DNA from: Athripsodes cinereus
Taxonomy: Eukaryota; Arthropoda; Insecta; Trichoptera; Leptoceridae
Direction: 5' to 3'
Length of the DNA: 64,000 nucleotides
Assembly: GCA_947579605.1 (NCBI GenBank)
Contig: OX388320.1
Span: 1,302,001-1,366,000 of the forward strand
Shown here piece after piece: positions 1 to 11,827 of the stretch; positions within the stretch are counted from its first letter, which is position 1; every line of letters begins with the position of its first letter. The notes beneath the pieces are model-generated. The model worked only from the letters and a program-made list of their open reading frames with translations, was not told the origin of the DNA and did not search any database. The translations under genes and the position numbers were made by a program.

Positions 1-154
1 AACTTGTCAATTTGGGTAAATCGGGTATTGGCCGTTGTGTTAATGTCCGATTATTTTTTTTTTTAATTTCGATCATACCTATTTGAATATTTGATTAATT
101 TTTTTTTTTCAAATAATAAACGCTAAATTGTATTGAAAAATGACTTAAATTTAG

Positions 155-305
155 GATGATGATTATGATGCTTTTATTTTATTTTTGACGCCGTTTAACA
201 GTCCCTAGACCGTCTAAAGGGCGCCAGTGAACAGTTCAGCTTTTAATTTGCTTCTGAAGCTAGTGACTGTCTGACTATCTCTCAGTAGCACCGGTAGGCA
301 TTTCT
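155..305 (-). pseudogene. L2/CR1-like LINE 3' end
   Basis: Minus strand gives LLRDSQTVTSFRSKLKAELF and the same non-coding tail as the 14.5-kb copy, with (ATC)n at 155-170. Confidence 0.75.
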
Positions 306-425
306 CATCGCTATACTAAGATGTTAAATATCTCAAAACCTGTTTTTAATCGATACCCTTTCAGGATACTCGAAAATTTACACAAACCTAAGAGTCAGAG
401 ACTTATTCTTTTCCGTGGACTCCAC
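297..425 (-). repeat. Family A repeat, 5' half
   Basis: Inverse of the family start (CCACGG...) to the CATCGCT..AAGATGT part; diverged. Family A consensus, read toward its tail: GTCTCCCACTCTTTTCCG, TTTTCGAGTGTCCTGTAAAA, TTAAATTCAGCGATGAGG, GGCACGGAGAGGACAG, TGCATGTTTATTACATGCA, CTGGCTACCCCACTTGTGGG, GCCGTGATGGTA, (TAG)n. Confidence 0.65.
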
Positions 426-1105
426 AAAATTGTGAGCCAGTACATAACAAAAGCATATTTTTTGAAATATATTTTCACTTGGATTAAAAATTGATATTAA
501 GTATGTATGTAGATGTGTGTTTAATACTAATTTCTGTAGCATTTAATTTTATTATCGGAAAATAAATACGAAGAGTCGGCATCAATATAAACATTATTTA
601 TATTTACATTAAATCAAATAAACAAAATAGAAAAAAAAACAATCTAGGAATAATAATAAAAAATGTAGCATAAAATTAAGACAATTCCATCGTTTTACAT
701 TCATCATACAACATTCGTCATATAAACCATCATTGTAGATAAACATGTCAATAACTTGATAAATCTACCGCTTTATACTGTTATATTTACACGCTCACAT
801 ACTTTAATTTTCAAAATTGGCCGAAATTCTTTTTCGGTCATTATAATATTTAATTCTGTATCAGAATGGCGTTGGTTAGGCTGATTTCCATGAGAAAGGA
901 ATTATAATGTCGTTAATTTTATTTTATACATATTATTTCGGGAAAAAATCATTCTTTTGTGGTGTAAAAACAGCATTTTTAGGATAAAAAATATATTCAA
1001 TTATAGTTCAAATTGAGTTCGAAAAAACCATATTTGATAAAAAGAACAGGTATATACACAACTGTAAAACACCAAAAAACTCAGTGAAGCTAATGGATAA
1101 GAATT
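426..1105. other. No gene seen
   Basis: AT-rich with no start-to-stop frame of interest, splice pairs or recognised repeats. The stretch 1449-2040 is the same. Confidence 0.6.
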
Positions 1106-1282
1106 TGTCTCCCACCCTTTTTCAGTAAGTTTTCGAGTGTCCTGTAAAAGGCAGGTGTTCGAAAAATAAAAACATTTTACATCTTAAATTCAGCGATGAG
1201 GTTTTAATCTATACTGAATGACTTATTTTTTGGCACGGAGAGTATTGCTTTCATGTTTATTACATATAGCTGGTCTGCTGGC
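1106..1282 (+). repeat. Family A repeat
   Basis: Reads from TTTGTCTCCCACC to GCTACCCCAGCTGTGAGATA. It forms a tail-to-tail pair with the next copy. Confidence 0.85.
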
Positions 1283-1288
1283 TACCCC

Positions 1289-1448
1289 AGCTGTGAGATA
1301 CTTTAAATTAAGACATTCAAGATGGGTGGTAGACCTCATCGTTGAACTTAAGATGTCTTTAGTTTTTGAACAACTGTCTTTTACAGAACACTTGAAAACT
1401 TACGGAAAAGAGTGGGAGACCAACTCTTTGTCGAATACTCTACGGGAT
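1289..1448 (-). repeat. Family A repeat
   Basis: Inverse copy, lacking the last 80 bases; abuts the copy at 1106-1282. Confidence 0.85.
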
Positions 1449-2077
1449 AAAAAAAGAATAAAGAAAATCGAGATTTAAAGTTCATTCCTTTGTAAAACCT
1501 ACAAAAATTACTTAATTAGTTTATAATCTAAATTTCCGATTCAATATTATAAATTTTAAATCAGCGAATGAAGGATGTCCAAAATAAATTTAAAAAAAAT
1601 CACAAATGCGAGCCTTGGTATTGTTATAACTGATTACAAATAATTAAATAATTATAAAATAAAATGCCTACTATAATTACCTACATACTTTGATAATAAT
1701 TAACTTAAGGAAATATTAATATGATAAATTACAATGACGTTTTCTAATCAAAATAAAATATCTTGGAGTGATGAATAATTATTACATTATATTTGAAAAC
1801 GATATCAAGGTTAGGATATTGCATCTACTTGCTTGTGAATTATTATCATTAACAATTATTGTCACATATTATAAACATTATATGCAGTTGTCACGTACAT
1901 AATGTAAGATTAATATCAGATAGATTAAGATTAATACGATGATGTAAGAGTATCTCTGTGAGGAAATAGACATACCTACGTTTCATATGTTAGTAGTAAT
2001 TTGTATCTTTTACTATTGCAACTATATTTATTGTAATATTTAAATTAAAACACTGTTTAATTCCACTATGAGATTGC

Positions 2078-2124
2078 TTTAATTAAAACGTTTTCGACTA
2101 CAATGTAGTCATCATCAGTAATAA
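2078..2124 (-). ncRNA. Hammerhead ribozyme core, family 1
   Basis: On the minus strand: CUGAUGA (2118-2112), an extra U, stem II GACUAC/GUAGUC with loop AUU (6 perfect pairs), GAAA (2095-2092), stem III AACGUU, and U17 at 2086. Stem I pairs AUUA (2122-2119) with UAAU (2085-2082). The hammerhead elements are all present. Stem III is six self-complementary bases with no loop, as in Penelope-type hammerheads thought to work as dimers. It lies in the left arm of a foldback. Confidence 0.65.
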
Positions 2125-2144
2125 CACAATACAATAGTATTGTG

Positions 2145-2187
2145 TTATTACTGATGATGATTGTAGTCGAAAACGTTTTAATTAAAG
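2145..2187 (+). ncRNA. Damaged hammerhead copy, family 1 (right arm)
   Basis: This is the inverted partner of the 2078-2124 motif. CUGAUGA (2151), GAAA (2169), AACGUU and stem I (AUUA/UAAU) are kept. Seven bases are missing from stem II, so it can no longer form the six-pair hairpin. Probably inactive. Confidence 0.55.
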
Positions 2188-2511
2188 CAATCTCATAGTG
2201 GAATTAAACAGTGTTTTAATTTAAATATTATCTTTTATAATGTATTTCCACAAAGTTACACTTGAAAATATAGAATATTTTTTATATTTATTGTTTCTAA
2301 TATTGTCCTAAGATCCTTATTATGCAGGTACTTGGACTCGTCATACATACATATAGAAAATTCATCACAATCTCAAATAAACCAAAAATAAAACGTTTCA
2401 CAAAACAACTCAAGTTCATCAAGATATCTCTCACAAGTAGATTAACCTGCGGACAAAATGCATTCAATGAACATAAATATATTTATTTATTTATTCTACA
2501 GAGATACACAC

Positions 2512-2650
2512 AGAAAGTTGACAAAACATTCATAAAAAAAGACACATTACTCTTGACACTCGATTGCAATCTTTAAATCAAAGAAAGTTGACAAAACATT
2601 CATAAAAAAAGACACATTACTCTTGACACTCGATTCCAATCTTTAAATCA
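2512..2650 (+). repeat. Tandem duplication, 70-bp period, two copies
   Basis: 2512-2580 and 2582-2650 differ by a single base (CGATTGCAAT versus CGATTCCAAT). Confidence 0.95.
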
Positions 2651-4584
2651 TAAAATCCCAAAATTTTACCCTTGAAATGTGACGCCAAATTGAATTGAAA
2701 CCGTGTGGCGAGTTGAAGAACATGTGAAATTGTGTAAAATTTGATAATTGGTACTCTTCACGTCGTTTTGACAACTACACGGATTTCACAGAATTGTGTT
2801 GAAATCGTCTAAGTGATATACAAGATCGCGAGAGAGTATTTTTTTTGAAATCGAGAAAAAGTGTTTTAATTATATTTCTTTAAAAAATTGCCCGTCTTGC
2901 ATTATTTTTTAACAATTAGGAAAGCGCGCATCAAGCCGATATTCGTCAACGAAATAACTTGCGAAGAATAGCAAGATATTCAATTATTCTGGGCAGGCCA
3001 ATCCCCTAATTAAGCGTGTCTGCAGCATGCAGGTTGAAACAAAAAATATACAAAAAAAGTAAATATAAGGGTAAAAACAGCTGAGCCCATCTAATGCAAG
3101 TCTAGTAATCCAGACTCAGATTATCGTAAACAATTAACAATAAAGTTGCGGAGAGGGGGCAGCTTTAACATTTATTTCACGCAATAAGTCTGCTGGCTAC
3201 CTCATTTTGAGATATACCGCAATGGTATAGATATAAAATAGCTATTATTTACTTTAATAAATTATGATAAAGGCTGTTTAAATGTAACGTTATTAATGTG
3301 TAGGCATTTCAAATTAAAATTAAGCAAACACTTGATAAAATCATATTTAACATAACTTGTTAATAATAATAAAGTAATAAATGAACGTTTGAGTGTATAA
3401 TGCAAAAGATATATTGTTTAATACTTACAATATCAGTTAATTTATTAATTATTTCATTAATATTTTAATGGTGACGTGCGGCTAGACATTTTGGATGATT
3501 TTATTATTACACATTATTAAATACCTTGTAGGCCAGGATGTCCTATTAAATTTATAATGTAGGCTTGAGCCTATTATATTATTTAATTTTATAACTAAAA
3601 TGAAATATAAATTCCAACATTAACAGCCAAGTGTTTATTTAATTAATTAATTAACACGTCTTGTATTATTTGAGGGACCTATCAATCAAATAACTTGTAC
3701 GAGATTTCGTAATTTGTGAATAAAAAAAAAACTTCTTTTTCATTTGATGCTTAAATCTCTTAGACTTTTTTTATAATATTCTTTTTTAATATGTCTATCT
3801 TCCTGTGCTATAACATCAGCGCGGTCTTCCTCAAGTGGGATAACCGGTGGACTATCTGCATGTAATGAATTAGGGATAGCCCTTTCATAGCCACAATAAA
3901 AAATAATTTGCAAGAAGATATATTTTTTTTTTGTTGTTCAGTCATTTGTTGTAAATTTATTTTAATCTGCAAAATAGTACAGTGAATTTACACAGTCGAA
4001 CACAGGCCCCCTAAAATTTTCTAGGCTTTCCTGCCATGTGCAGAGAACATAAACGAATAAAATAAAAATTAATAAATATAATGTTCAAATAATCAATAAT
4101 GATTTCCTATGCACTGTAGACATACAACACATTTGTTTGATTGATTATCAAACTTGACATTTACTCATTTCTAACCTTGTTTTTATCTAAACAATAAAAG
4201 TAACATATTTGACACATCCAGCATAGTGTAACATCTAAACTAAATGCTTATGTAGGTATAGTTAGAGAATTACATGAGAGCGGATGCCATTTGATATTAA
4301 AATTATCTAGACAATATGTTGTAGTCTTATTATTGATTTTATTAATTTAGCTAAATATCAACATGTCTGATATTAAATTTCTATTGTGTCTACGGTATTT
4401 ACTATTTAATTCTACATAATCTAATAAGAAGGCCAATTTAATGAACATATTATTTAAAGTATTAAATTTTTTAAATAAAAATGTTGGATATACCTATAAC
4501 GATTCCTGATTGCCATTTGAGAGCTTAAAATTTTGTTGTATAGAAACTTTCTTATAAAATTATTTATTCTAGATTGGTGTATTA
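2651..4584. other. No gene seen
   Basis: AT-rich, except one short family A tail at 3186. A GC-richer patch at 2925-3080 has no coding signal. Confidence 0.6.
3186..3232 (+). repeat. Family A, 3' fragment
   Basis: AGTCTGCTGGCTACCTC then GATATACCGCAATGGTATAG. Confidence 0.65.
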
Positions 4585-5200
4585 ATTACGGAGAAAAGTT
4601 GCTGGTAATAAGGTAAATGGCGCAATCCGACCAATAATTGCAAATAGAAACATATCTACCACAGCTAAAAGGTTGGTGCACTCTGCTATCTTAATGCCAA
4701 CACTCATGTATGAAAGTGAGACATGGACATGGTTAAAGAAGGATGAAAGTGGCATAAATGCAGTAGAAATGAGATCGTTTAGAAGGATGTGTGGTAAAAG
4801 TCTGAGAGATAGTGTGCGTAACAGTGATATACGAAAGGAATGTGGAATGAAAGTTGGTGTGGTTACAAGGATGAATGTAAATAAATTACGATGGTTTGGG
4901 CACGTGGAAAGAATGAATGAGGACAGAATGACCAAGAAGATATATTTGGCTGAGAGGAATGGTGCTCGGAGACGTGGACGTCCGAGAATCAAATGGCAAG
5001 ATCATTTAAATCAAATCCTACAGGACGGTAACGTGTTGAGCACATTGAACAGGTGAGCATGCATGAGGAATTGTATGACAGTGACGGAAGCGAAAGATGT
5101 ATGCAAGGATAGAGGGAAGTGGCGTTCGATCCTTTCTGCCTACCCCGCGAGGGAAGCGGCGTGATGGTATGTATGTATGTTTGTATTCATTTTTAGTATT
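4585..5200 (+). pseudogene. RTE-like LINE, reverse transcriptase C-terminus and 3' end
   Basis: Reads RRKVAGNKVNGAIRP, then YESETWTW, RSFRRMCG, LRWFGHVERM and GARRRGRPRIKWQDHL, the usual C-terminal end of RTE-type endonuclease/reverse transcriptase proteins. A TGA at 5054-5056 interrupts the frame. Beyond it the same frame continues (CMRNCMTVTEAKDVCKDRGK..) to the normal end at 5162, followed by a (TATG)n tail. It is 5'-truncated: no catalytic palm or endonuclease. Confidence 0.85.
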
Positions 5201-5204
5201 GGTA

Positions 5205-6130
5205 CACAAGCTGCAGAATAAGATAATTGGAAAAATTGAAACAAGCGATTTGTTCCTCTAAAGATTAAACAACGCGAAAGAGACGTTTTTCAACTTCTTA
5301 GGTCAAATCAATCAGTCAAATAAGTGATATTTAATTATTTATTTTATTCTTCTTGCACATCATAATTTACATAACAAAATCAACAAAGCAATTTACATTT
5401 AAAAATATGTGATGATATGCATTGGCATGATTATCACTATGTTAGTGATTTCTTCCATCTAACCACGTCATATTAAACTAAAATAAAACAAAACATACAC
5501 AGCAAAGAGAAAACAAAAATCAAAAACACTATGAAAAATTGCTATATATATTTAAAGAAATGAAAATATTAAATAAAAATAAATCCACACAACCAACACT
5601 CCAAAGGGACCGGGAATTAAAGAAATTATCGATATCTTTGTCAGGTGCTCGACAGAACACCTGGATGAAAAATTCTCCGAATCGAAAATGATAGATAATT
5701 AGTCATTTTCCATAAATGACCCAGCTTACACACAAATATAAGGAGATGTGTATGTAAATAAATTTGTGAGTTATTCAATATATTTATTATCTTTAATTCT
5801 ATAGATAATTATTTTATTATTATGCAATAATATTGATAGCATTAAATTATCTATTTCCTATAAACCATTATTATCACAATACATAGGTATTGTTATTATA
5901 GATGATAGATATATTTTAATATTATGTATTCAGTCTGAGCCGAAATTCCAAATTGATAAAATTTAAACACATAAACAATGAAACAATAGCGGATATACAC
6001 ACAATTGGTTACTTTATAATTAGTTGGATATTATTGAAATCAGACACTTTGTACTGATATCATTATTAATCTATAAAATATCATTATTTTAGTGCAGTTT
6101 TGAGGCATGGCGTTGATGCTAAAAAGTAAT
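5205..6130. other. No gene seen
   Basis: AT-rich. 6525-7420, 7690-8635 and 8795-9369 are likewise empty; a GAGGTTCAAGTC word at 6718 is too isolated to call a tRNA. Confidence 0.6.
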
Positions 6131-6131
6131 C

Positions 6132-6265
6132 CGCCATCACGGCATTTGTCATAAGTGGAGTAACTAACAGACCAACTGCATGCAATAAATATACAAGTCA
6201 TCCTCTTCAAGCTAAAAAAATATGGGTGACATACCTCAGCGCTGAATTGAAAATGTGAAATGTTT
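6132..6265 (-). repeat. Family A repeat, partial
   Basis: Inverse tail CCATCACGGCA..AAGTGGAGTAA through CAGCGCTGAATT; runs into a T-tract of a SINE B. Confidence 0.75.
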
Positions 6266-6305
6266 TTTTTTTTAAAAAGATATATCTGGGTTTGTTATAA
6301 ACCTG
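6258..6305 (-). mobile_element. SINE B, 3' fragment (older copy)
   Basis: T-run followed by AGATATATCTGGGTTTGTTA, the family tail. The rest was lost or separated by the newer insertion. Confidence 0.7.
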
Positions 6306-6314
6306 TATAGCTGT

Positions 6315-6511
6315 ATTTTTTTTTTTTTTTTTTTTTTTTTAAAAATATATCTGGGTTTTGTTATAAACCCAAATACAACCCTATACACCTTTCACAGTAA
6401 GCTAAAAGCTTGTGTCGTGAAAGGGGAGTTTTGCCGGCACCTGGGATCGAACCACGGACCCCCTGTTCACGAGGCCGAGACTCTACCTCCAGGCTACCGA
6501 CGAACTTATTT
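6315..6511 (-). mobile_element. SINE B, full copy nested in another SINE B
   Basis: Full-length, with a 26-T run as its inverted tail. TATAGCTGTAT at 6306-6316 and 6512-6522 is an 11-bp target duplication. The site is the 3' part of an older SINE B (6272-6305). Confidence 0.8.
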
Positions 6512-7421
6512 TATAGCTGTATATTGTTAATAATGAGGTTATGTTTGTCTAATTAAGCTAGGTATTTGGCGATATGCCGAAGGCTCCGATATTTTGTCAT
6601 ATAAGCTCCAAAGACAGTTTTATGTGTAAATATTATTCTGAGATACCTAGTAGGTATGCATACCAAATTGTGGGTACTCAATTGAATAAACCACACCACT
6701 TCGCGAAAAGGGTTGCGAGGTTCAAGTCATGTCCGGGACACTGCCAAAATTAGGCGACGTTGCCTTTTCTAAGCCTTACATGGTAGTTTCATGTGCTTAA
6801 ATTTACATGTATAACCTCATAAAATGGTTATTTGTAAAAATAATATCATTAAATACTAGTGTTATTTTAAACTTTACAATCTCTCCAATCAATTAAATTT
6901 GTAAATTTGATGACTATATTGTATCAAACTATTTTATCTACGTGTATAAATAGTCTAGTTATTTTCAAGCAATCATGAGGGTTTTATAATGTTGCCTATA
7001 TAAAGGCAAATAGACAGTTTTCGTTTCTACCTGTCTTAATGGAAAAATTCTATATTGGACACAAATTTAAATAACAAGCATACAAATTTATAAAAGTGTT
7101 AATGTTGAAATCTAATAACACACATTCCAATTGCTACTGTTTATTTGTATTGGTCTCATTGTCTGGGAAAATACACACATAATAATAAAGTGTTTATTAC
7201 CATGTATGTATGTTACATATATCTAGTATTATATCATCTATTACTAATAAATAACAGGTAGAAATAACAGATAAAAATAACATTTCGATATAATTATTTT
7301 GACACTCTTTGCTTCACATACGGACAATGTTATGTAACAAAGTGTTAATCAAAACCAAATTCAATTGTAGTGTGTGTTATGCAACCGTGTATCAAGGTAC
7401 AACTATAAAAAAGTTAATAAT

Positions 7422-7668
7422 TCAACTACTACTACTACACCATTAAAGCATATTTCACAAGTGGGACAGCCAGTGGACCTGCTGTATGTAAAAAACATTC
7501 AAGCTATCCTCTCCGTGTCAACAAAAAGGGGTGGAGAGCAAACCTGTTCGCTGAATTTAAGATGTAAAATTTGTTTATTTTTTGGAACACTTGCCTTTAA
7601 GAAGCCACTAAATGTACGGAAAAGGTTTGGAAATAATTATTCCTTCGCTGAATGCTCCACGGAACTAC
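7422..7668 (-). repeat. Family A repeat, near full length
   Basis: (CTA)n then TTCACAAGTGGGACAGCCAG to GAATGCTCCACGG. It happens to be open for 104 codons, but the frame is repeat sequence, not a gene. Confidence 0.85.
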
Positions 7669-8635
7669 ATACAAAAGAAAAAGATTAACAACTATAATAA
7701 AGGCAACGAATCTTTAAAAATACTTGAATGAAGTATGGAAAATATTATTAAATCCCGAAAAGGTTTCAATGAAATAATGATTCAGTACATATTTCTTACA
7801 CCTCAAAATTTTACTCTGAACTTAAATTCTTTATTAGTCAAAAAATGCAGAAAAAGTTTTTTGTAGGTACTTCCAGTTTAAGGACTAAAGCAATAACTAA
7901 ATTAAATTTATAAATATATATTGATGTAGATTAAAAATGAAAGCTTTAAAGAATTTTTTAAAGAAAATTTAGCTTATAAAATAAAATTGAACATCCTCCA
8001 CCGTAAATACTATTCATAGCAGAAGTAGTTTTGATTGATGCTTTTCAAAATGAAGTAGCGAAATGAAAAATATATCACAGCATTAAAGTCAAGCTTTTTA
8101 CACAACAAAAAACTGAAAGCGAAGAAACTTCTTCCACATTTATAAAATATCCGTTGAATACCAGTCGAATATAGAACTAAATTATATTCTTAATGTTTCA
8201 TTTCAAATGACGTAATGTCTGATGTTGATCTTATGACGTCGGCATGTTTTCTTATTTATTTTGTATGCTATATATTATATTCCTTCTCATCATAATAGTA
8301 AATAGTTTTTTTCTTTCAAAAGTTCAAATTTCGAATAAAAATAAATAAAGTTACTATTGTTTTACCATTCGCTAATTGTACTATATAGAAATAATATTTT
8401 TATGTTACCATTTTCAGGCAGACCAAGGCAAAGGCTATTGTATAATATCCACCTAGTTCTAGAAGAGCTACATGCTGGAAATCTATTGCTCAAGAGGCTT
8501 GGATATCTATTGGTTAGGAGGTCAAGGTTCTACAAGGTCTGTTCAACCATAGGTAGTAGTTTTTTTAAGTTGAAAATATTCTCGTATTTTGAAGTACGCG
8601 TTTTTTCTGTGTGAATTGTCTATACATGTTATGTT

Positions 8636-8792
8636 TTTATTTATTAATTTTATTATTTATTTATTCATTCTTTACTGTTCATTGATTAAAAAGAATTACA
8701 TAAAAGGTATACATTCAAATTAAATACAATCAATGTACAGAGCGCGAGTTTTTCGTAAAGGCGCGATCTCTTCCAACTAACCCAAATAAAGA
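8636..8792 (-). repeat. Family D (LINE-type 3' tail)
   Basis: Inverse of TTAGTTGGAAGAGATCGC ... GTACATTGATTGTATTTAAT ... AATAAA. The form (start word, AT-rich body, AATAAA and short tail) is that of a retroposed LINE 3' end; all family D copies share it. Confidence 0.65.
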
Positions 8793-9377
8793 AAATTTGT
8801 TTTTATTATTCATTATTTTATTATATTTATTCCTTATTTAAATAAATTTAAAACGACACACCATTCTATTATGTACACTTACAGTTTTAATTGGAATCAT
8901 TAATATATTTGTCTCATTGATCTAAATTGTATAGGTAATTATATGATTGGCTTATAATGTAGGTATCCTGAGATTGTGTAGCGTAATAAAAAAAATCGTT
9001 ATATTTACTTGATTGTGATTTCTTTAGTCGTTGACTAGTAGGACATTAGTAACACGCACATTTCGTATTGTGAAAATATCTCGTGTCATGTATAATTGTA
9101 ATGGATAACGCATATTAAATAGGTAAATGGCCAATACGGGGAGAGAAAATTAAAAGTGTGTAATCCACCAAGGCTACATACTGCTAATTGAACCATAATA
9201 ACTGGTTGTAGTACTTTAATTCACACAATATATTTTAATAAAGGACATAATATTACCTGCCATAAAATAAAATAAAATAAGACCCCCTTTGCGCGTCATT
9301 CTGATTTGTGACTGTACTGAGAGATTCGACTTATAGATCAGAAACTAAGTGCTAATGGGGAACATCCATGTGTGAGG

Positions 9378-9742
9378 TAGTGATGCAACGAATATTTGTA
9401 TTCGCATTCGCATATTTCAAAGTATTCGCAAAAAAAATGCGAATGTTTTGCGAATATTATTTCGGTAATAAAGTATCGGATATTCAGTAAAAGTACTGGA
9501 TACTTACCCGGTACATTGTAGAAAAAGGTACTGCTAGAAAATGTTCTTTAAGAAAACCGAGGAGTTTTGAAATATTTTAAATTCCTATACCATTTTGAAA
9601 ATACGGCGGGGGGGGGGGTAGAAATTTAATGTTTGAGCAATATTGTAGAAATCTAAGCAAGTCAATAATTGCTATTCGCATTCGCGAATGTCGGTAACAA
9701 ATAAATGCGAATATCCAATATCACACATTCGTTACATCACTA
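9378..9742. mobile_element. hAT-like MITE, 365 bp
   Basis: The ends TAGTGATGCAACGAAT and ATTCGTTACATCACTA are imperfect inverted repeats. Flanks GTGTGAGG and GTGTGAGA form an 8-bp target duplication with one change, the length made by hAT transposases. The interior is rich in GCGAAT words and has an 11-G run at 9608. No transposase. Confidence 0.75.
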
Positions 9743-9750
9743 GTGTGAGA

Positions 9751-10924
9751 AATATGAATAAATGTTATCAAATTTATATTAATAAATATGCGCTCATCAC
9801 GAATATCCTAATAAAAAACGATAAAACAAAACTTTTCATTCATTATTTTCATTTTAAAAATCCATATTCTCTGTCAAAATTTTAAACGCCATGTTATTGA
9901 ATTAGTCCGTTGTGACTTGTGACGTCTTTAGGTGCTATTGGCTCACATTTTACACGTAGAACTGTCTGTAGCGTCTGATGACGTCTCAGACCTGTTCCGC
10001 CATGGGTGGACCTTTTTGCGGCCAATTGCGATAGGTAATTGCTTTTCCAAATAGTGATAAAAGTGCACATATTGAATTGCATCATAATTTTTCTAATTTT
10101 CTGTACTTTTTTTTGAGCTGTTTTTTTGTTTCTGAAAGTTCCGCGTTCTCTCAGAGCTAATAGAAGTTTCTGAGAGGAAATAAAACCGTGTAATATATCA
10201 TTGAAATATTGTCATTATCACCATCTAAAACAATAATATTTCACGTTTCAAAACGACAAACACTTATAATCAACATATAATTTAAATGAGAGATAAATAA
10301 ATTATTCTAGAATCCAATATAATAATCAATAAAATTAAATAAAACATAATTAAGAAAATCAATAAACTTCAATGAAATTTAACAATATCACGTCATATAG
10401 AGTCAGCCGTGTCATCATCGTTATAAAACTAAATGTTTCTAGAAACAAATTAGATATTTTTTATTGACCATTATTTTCTTTAACCTGGTTACTGTGCGTG
10501 CAATAATTATGTTATTTTGCTGTGATTGATACATAATATTGGAAACTGAATCGTTTCATTCACGAACCGGTTATGTTGACAACTTACTCAATATAATAAT
10601 AATTATGACTATCTATGTAAAGTAATGACAGTGGTGAAATAAATAATTTTCTAGCACCGGTAGTTACCATATTATTTTATTTAAGTATTTGTTAATTTTT
10701 TTGTCGACATAATTGCAGACTCCATCCCATACCTGGATATTTTGGATATTTAAAAATCAGGAGGCTTCTATTCTAAGGATTTTTTTTACTTGAGAGTGGG
10801 TCACAATGGACAGCTTGAAGCGATGACCAACTAAAACCACTTTGTGGAATAAATTTTCAAATTTCAGAATCAAAGTCAAATTCTAATATTTTTTTTATTG
10901 AAATGAAATAATACAACTTTTTCT
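9751..10924. other. No gene seen
   Basis: Mostly AT-rich; CTGATGACGTCTCAG at 9976 is a small palindrome without wider structure. 11926-12220 and 12376-12867 are also empty. Confidence 0.6.
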
Positions 10925-11045
10925 TCTCATGCTTGGACACTTATTAGTTGCACGTCATGGTGCTGGGTTCTGCCTTTCTTGTTTGGTTACGCCACTTGGT
11001 CCTGTCGACTGCATCCTCGTGGGAAACATCGCAGTTCCGCATCGG
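10925..11045 (-). pseudogene. LINE C-terminal fragment
   Basis: Minus strand reads HEDAVDRTKWRNQTRKAEPS, the DRxxWR end common to several LINE proteins, close to an (ATC)n stretch. Confidence 0.55.
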
Positions 11046-11059
11046 TAGTGAGACAAGAT

Positions 11060-11130
11060 GATGATGATTATGGATGATTTTGTTTTGACGCCGTTTAACG
11101 GTCCCTAGACCATCTCAAGGGCGCCTATAA
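11060..11130 (-). repeat. L2/CR1-like LINE 3' tail, short
   Basis: Only the final GGCGCCCTTGAGATGGTC..GGCGTCAAAAC part and an (ATC)n tail remain. Confidence 0.65.
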
Positions 11131-11214
11131 TTCTTATTTAACTATTATGAAATTTTGAAAACACTTGTGATTGTCTCAAATTTGATTAAAATTCGAGAAT
11201 TTTATGTGAGTTCC

Positions 11215-11495
11215 AATTGAAGGTCTCACTACTTCACGCCATCTGCGCTTTGGCCTTCCTCTTGGCCTCTTAACAGTAACCTCGATATAAGGTGCTTGAT
11301 CGCCCACATACTCATATGGTCTCCTGCCTACATGGCCGCACCATCGCAATCTGCTCTCCTGTATCTTATCTGAGATATCCCGCACACCCAGACTCCCACG
11401 AATGTATGAATTTCGGCTCTAATCAAGCCTTGTGATTCCACACGTCCATATTAACATTTTCATTTCGGCGGTCTGTACAGCACGCATGTGTCTTA
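11215..11495 (-). pseudogene. RTE-like LINE fragment, one in-frame stop
   Basis: Minus strand reads LRHMRAVQTAEMKMLIWTCG, a TAG at 11421-11419, then VRDISDKIQESRLRWCGHV and RPRGRPKRRWREVV. This is the RTE C-terminal signature from a lineage different from the 4.6-kb copy. Confidence 0.75.
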
Positions 11496-11577
11496 AAGAG
11501 GTGTTCCATGTCTCTGATCAGGCTTTTGAGTTTATCCCCGATGACTGTTCAGGCCTTTGAGTTTAACCTCGATATGA

Positions 11578-11763
11578 GTTCGTCGGTAGCCTGGAGGTAG
11601 AGTCTCGGCCTCGTGAACAAGGGGTCCGTGGTTCGATACCAGGTGCCGGCAAACTTCCCTTTCACGACACAAGCTTTTAGTAGCTTACTGTGAAAAGTGT
11701 ATAAGGTTGTATTTGGGTTTATAACAAAACCCAGATAGGTATACCTTTTTTTATTAAAAAAAA
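11578..11763 (+). mobile_element. SINE B, full copy
   Basis: GTTCGTCGG head, A and B boxes (GGTTCGATACC), family body, and an interrupted A tail. RTE-type LINE pieces lie on both sides (11215-11495, 11777-11820), so it probably landed in LINE-derived DNA. Confidence 0.85.
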
Positions 11764-11776
11764 TTCTCTCTTCTTC

Positions 11777-11820
11777 TGGCCACATACAATCTGCTCTCCT
11801 ATATTTTATCAAAGATATTG
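11777..11820 (-). repeat. Short RTE-like piece
   Basis: GGCCACATACAATCTGCTC.. repeats, with changes, the 11335-11380 part of the neighbouring LINE fragment. Confidence 0.6.
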
Positions 11821-11827
11821 AAATAAT

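Larger units (their letters stand above)
2041..2232. mobile_element. Foldback retroelement end (Penelope/retrozyme-like)
   Basis: Two arms of about 85-90 bp are inverted copies separated by a few bases, each carrying the family 1 hammerhead. The outer ends read ...CAGTGTTTTAATTTAAAT, a tail shared in form with the elements at 56.2 and 63.2 kb. Inverted partial terminal repeats are typical of Penelope-like insertions. No reverse transcriptase is present. Confidence 0.55.

Noticed and set aside
6700..6735. Possible tRNA-like GAGGTTCAAGTC
   Set aside because: No A box at the right spacing and no cloverleaf by eye.
7374..7688. 104-residue frame
   Set aside because: It lies entirely within a family A repeat read backwards.
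8357..8614. 85-residue frame with an acceptor-like TTTTCAG (GRPRQRLLYNIHLVLEELHAG..)
   Set aside because: Looks briefly like an exon or a LINE GRPR block, but I found no partner exon and no convincing family match.
9970..10000. CTGATGACGTCTCAG
   Set aside because: Has the CUGANGA box but no GAAA at a suitable distance.
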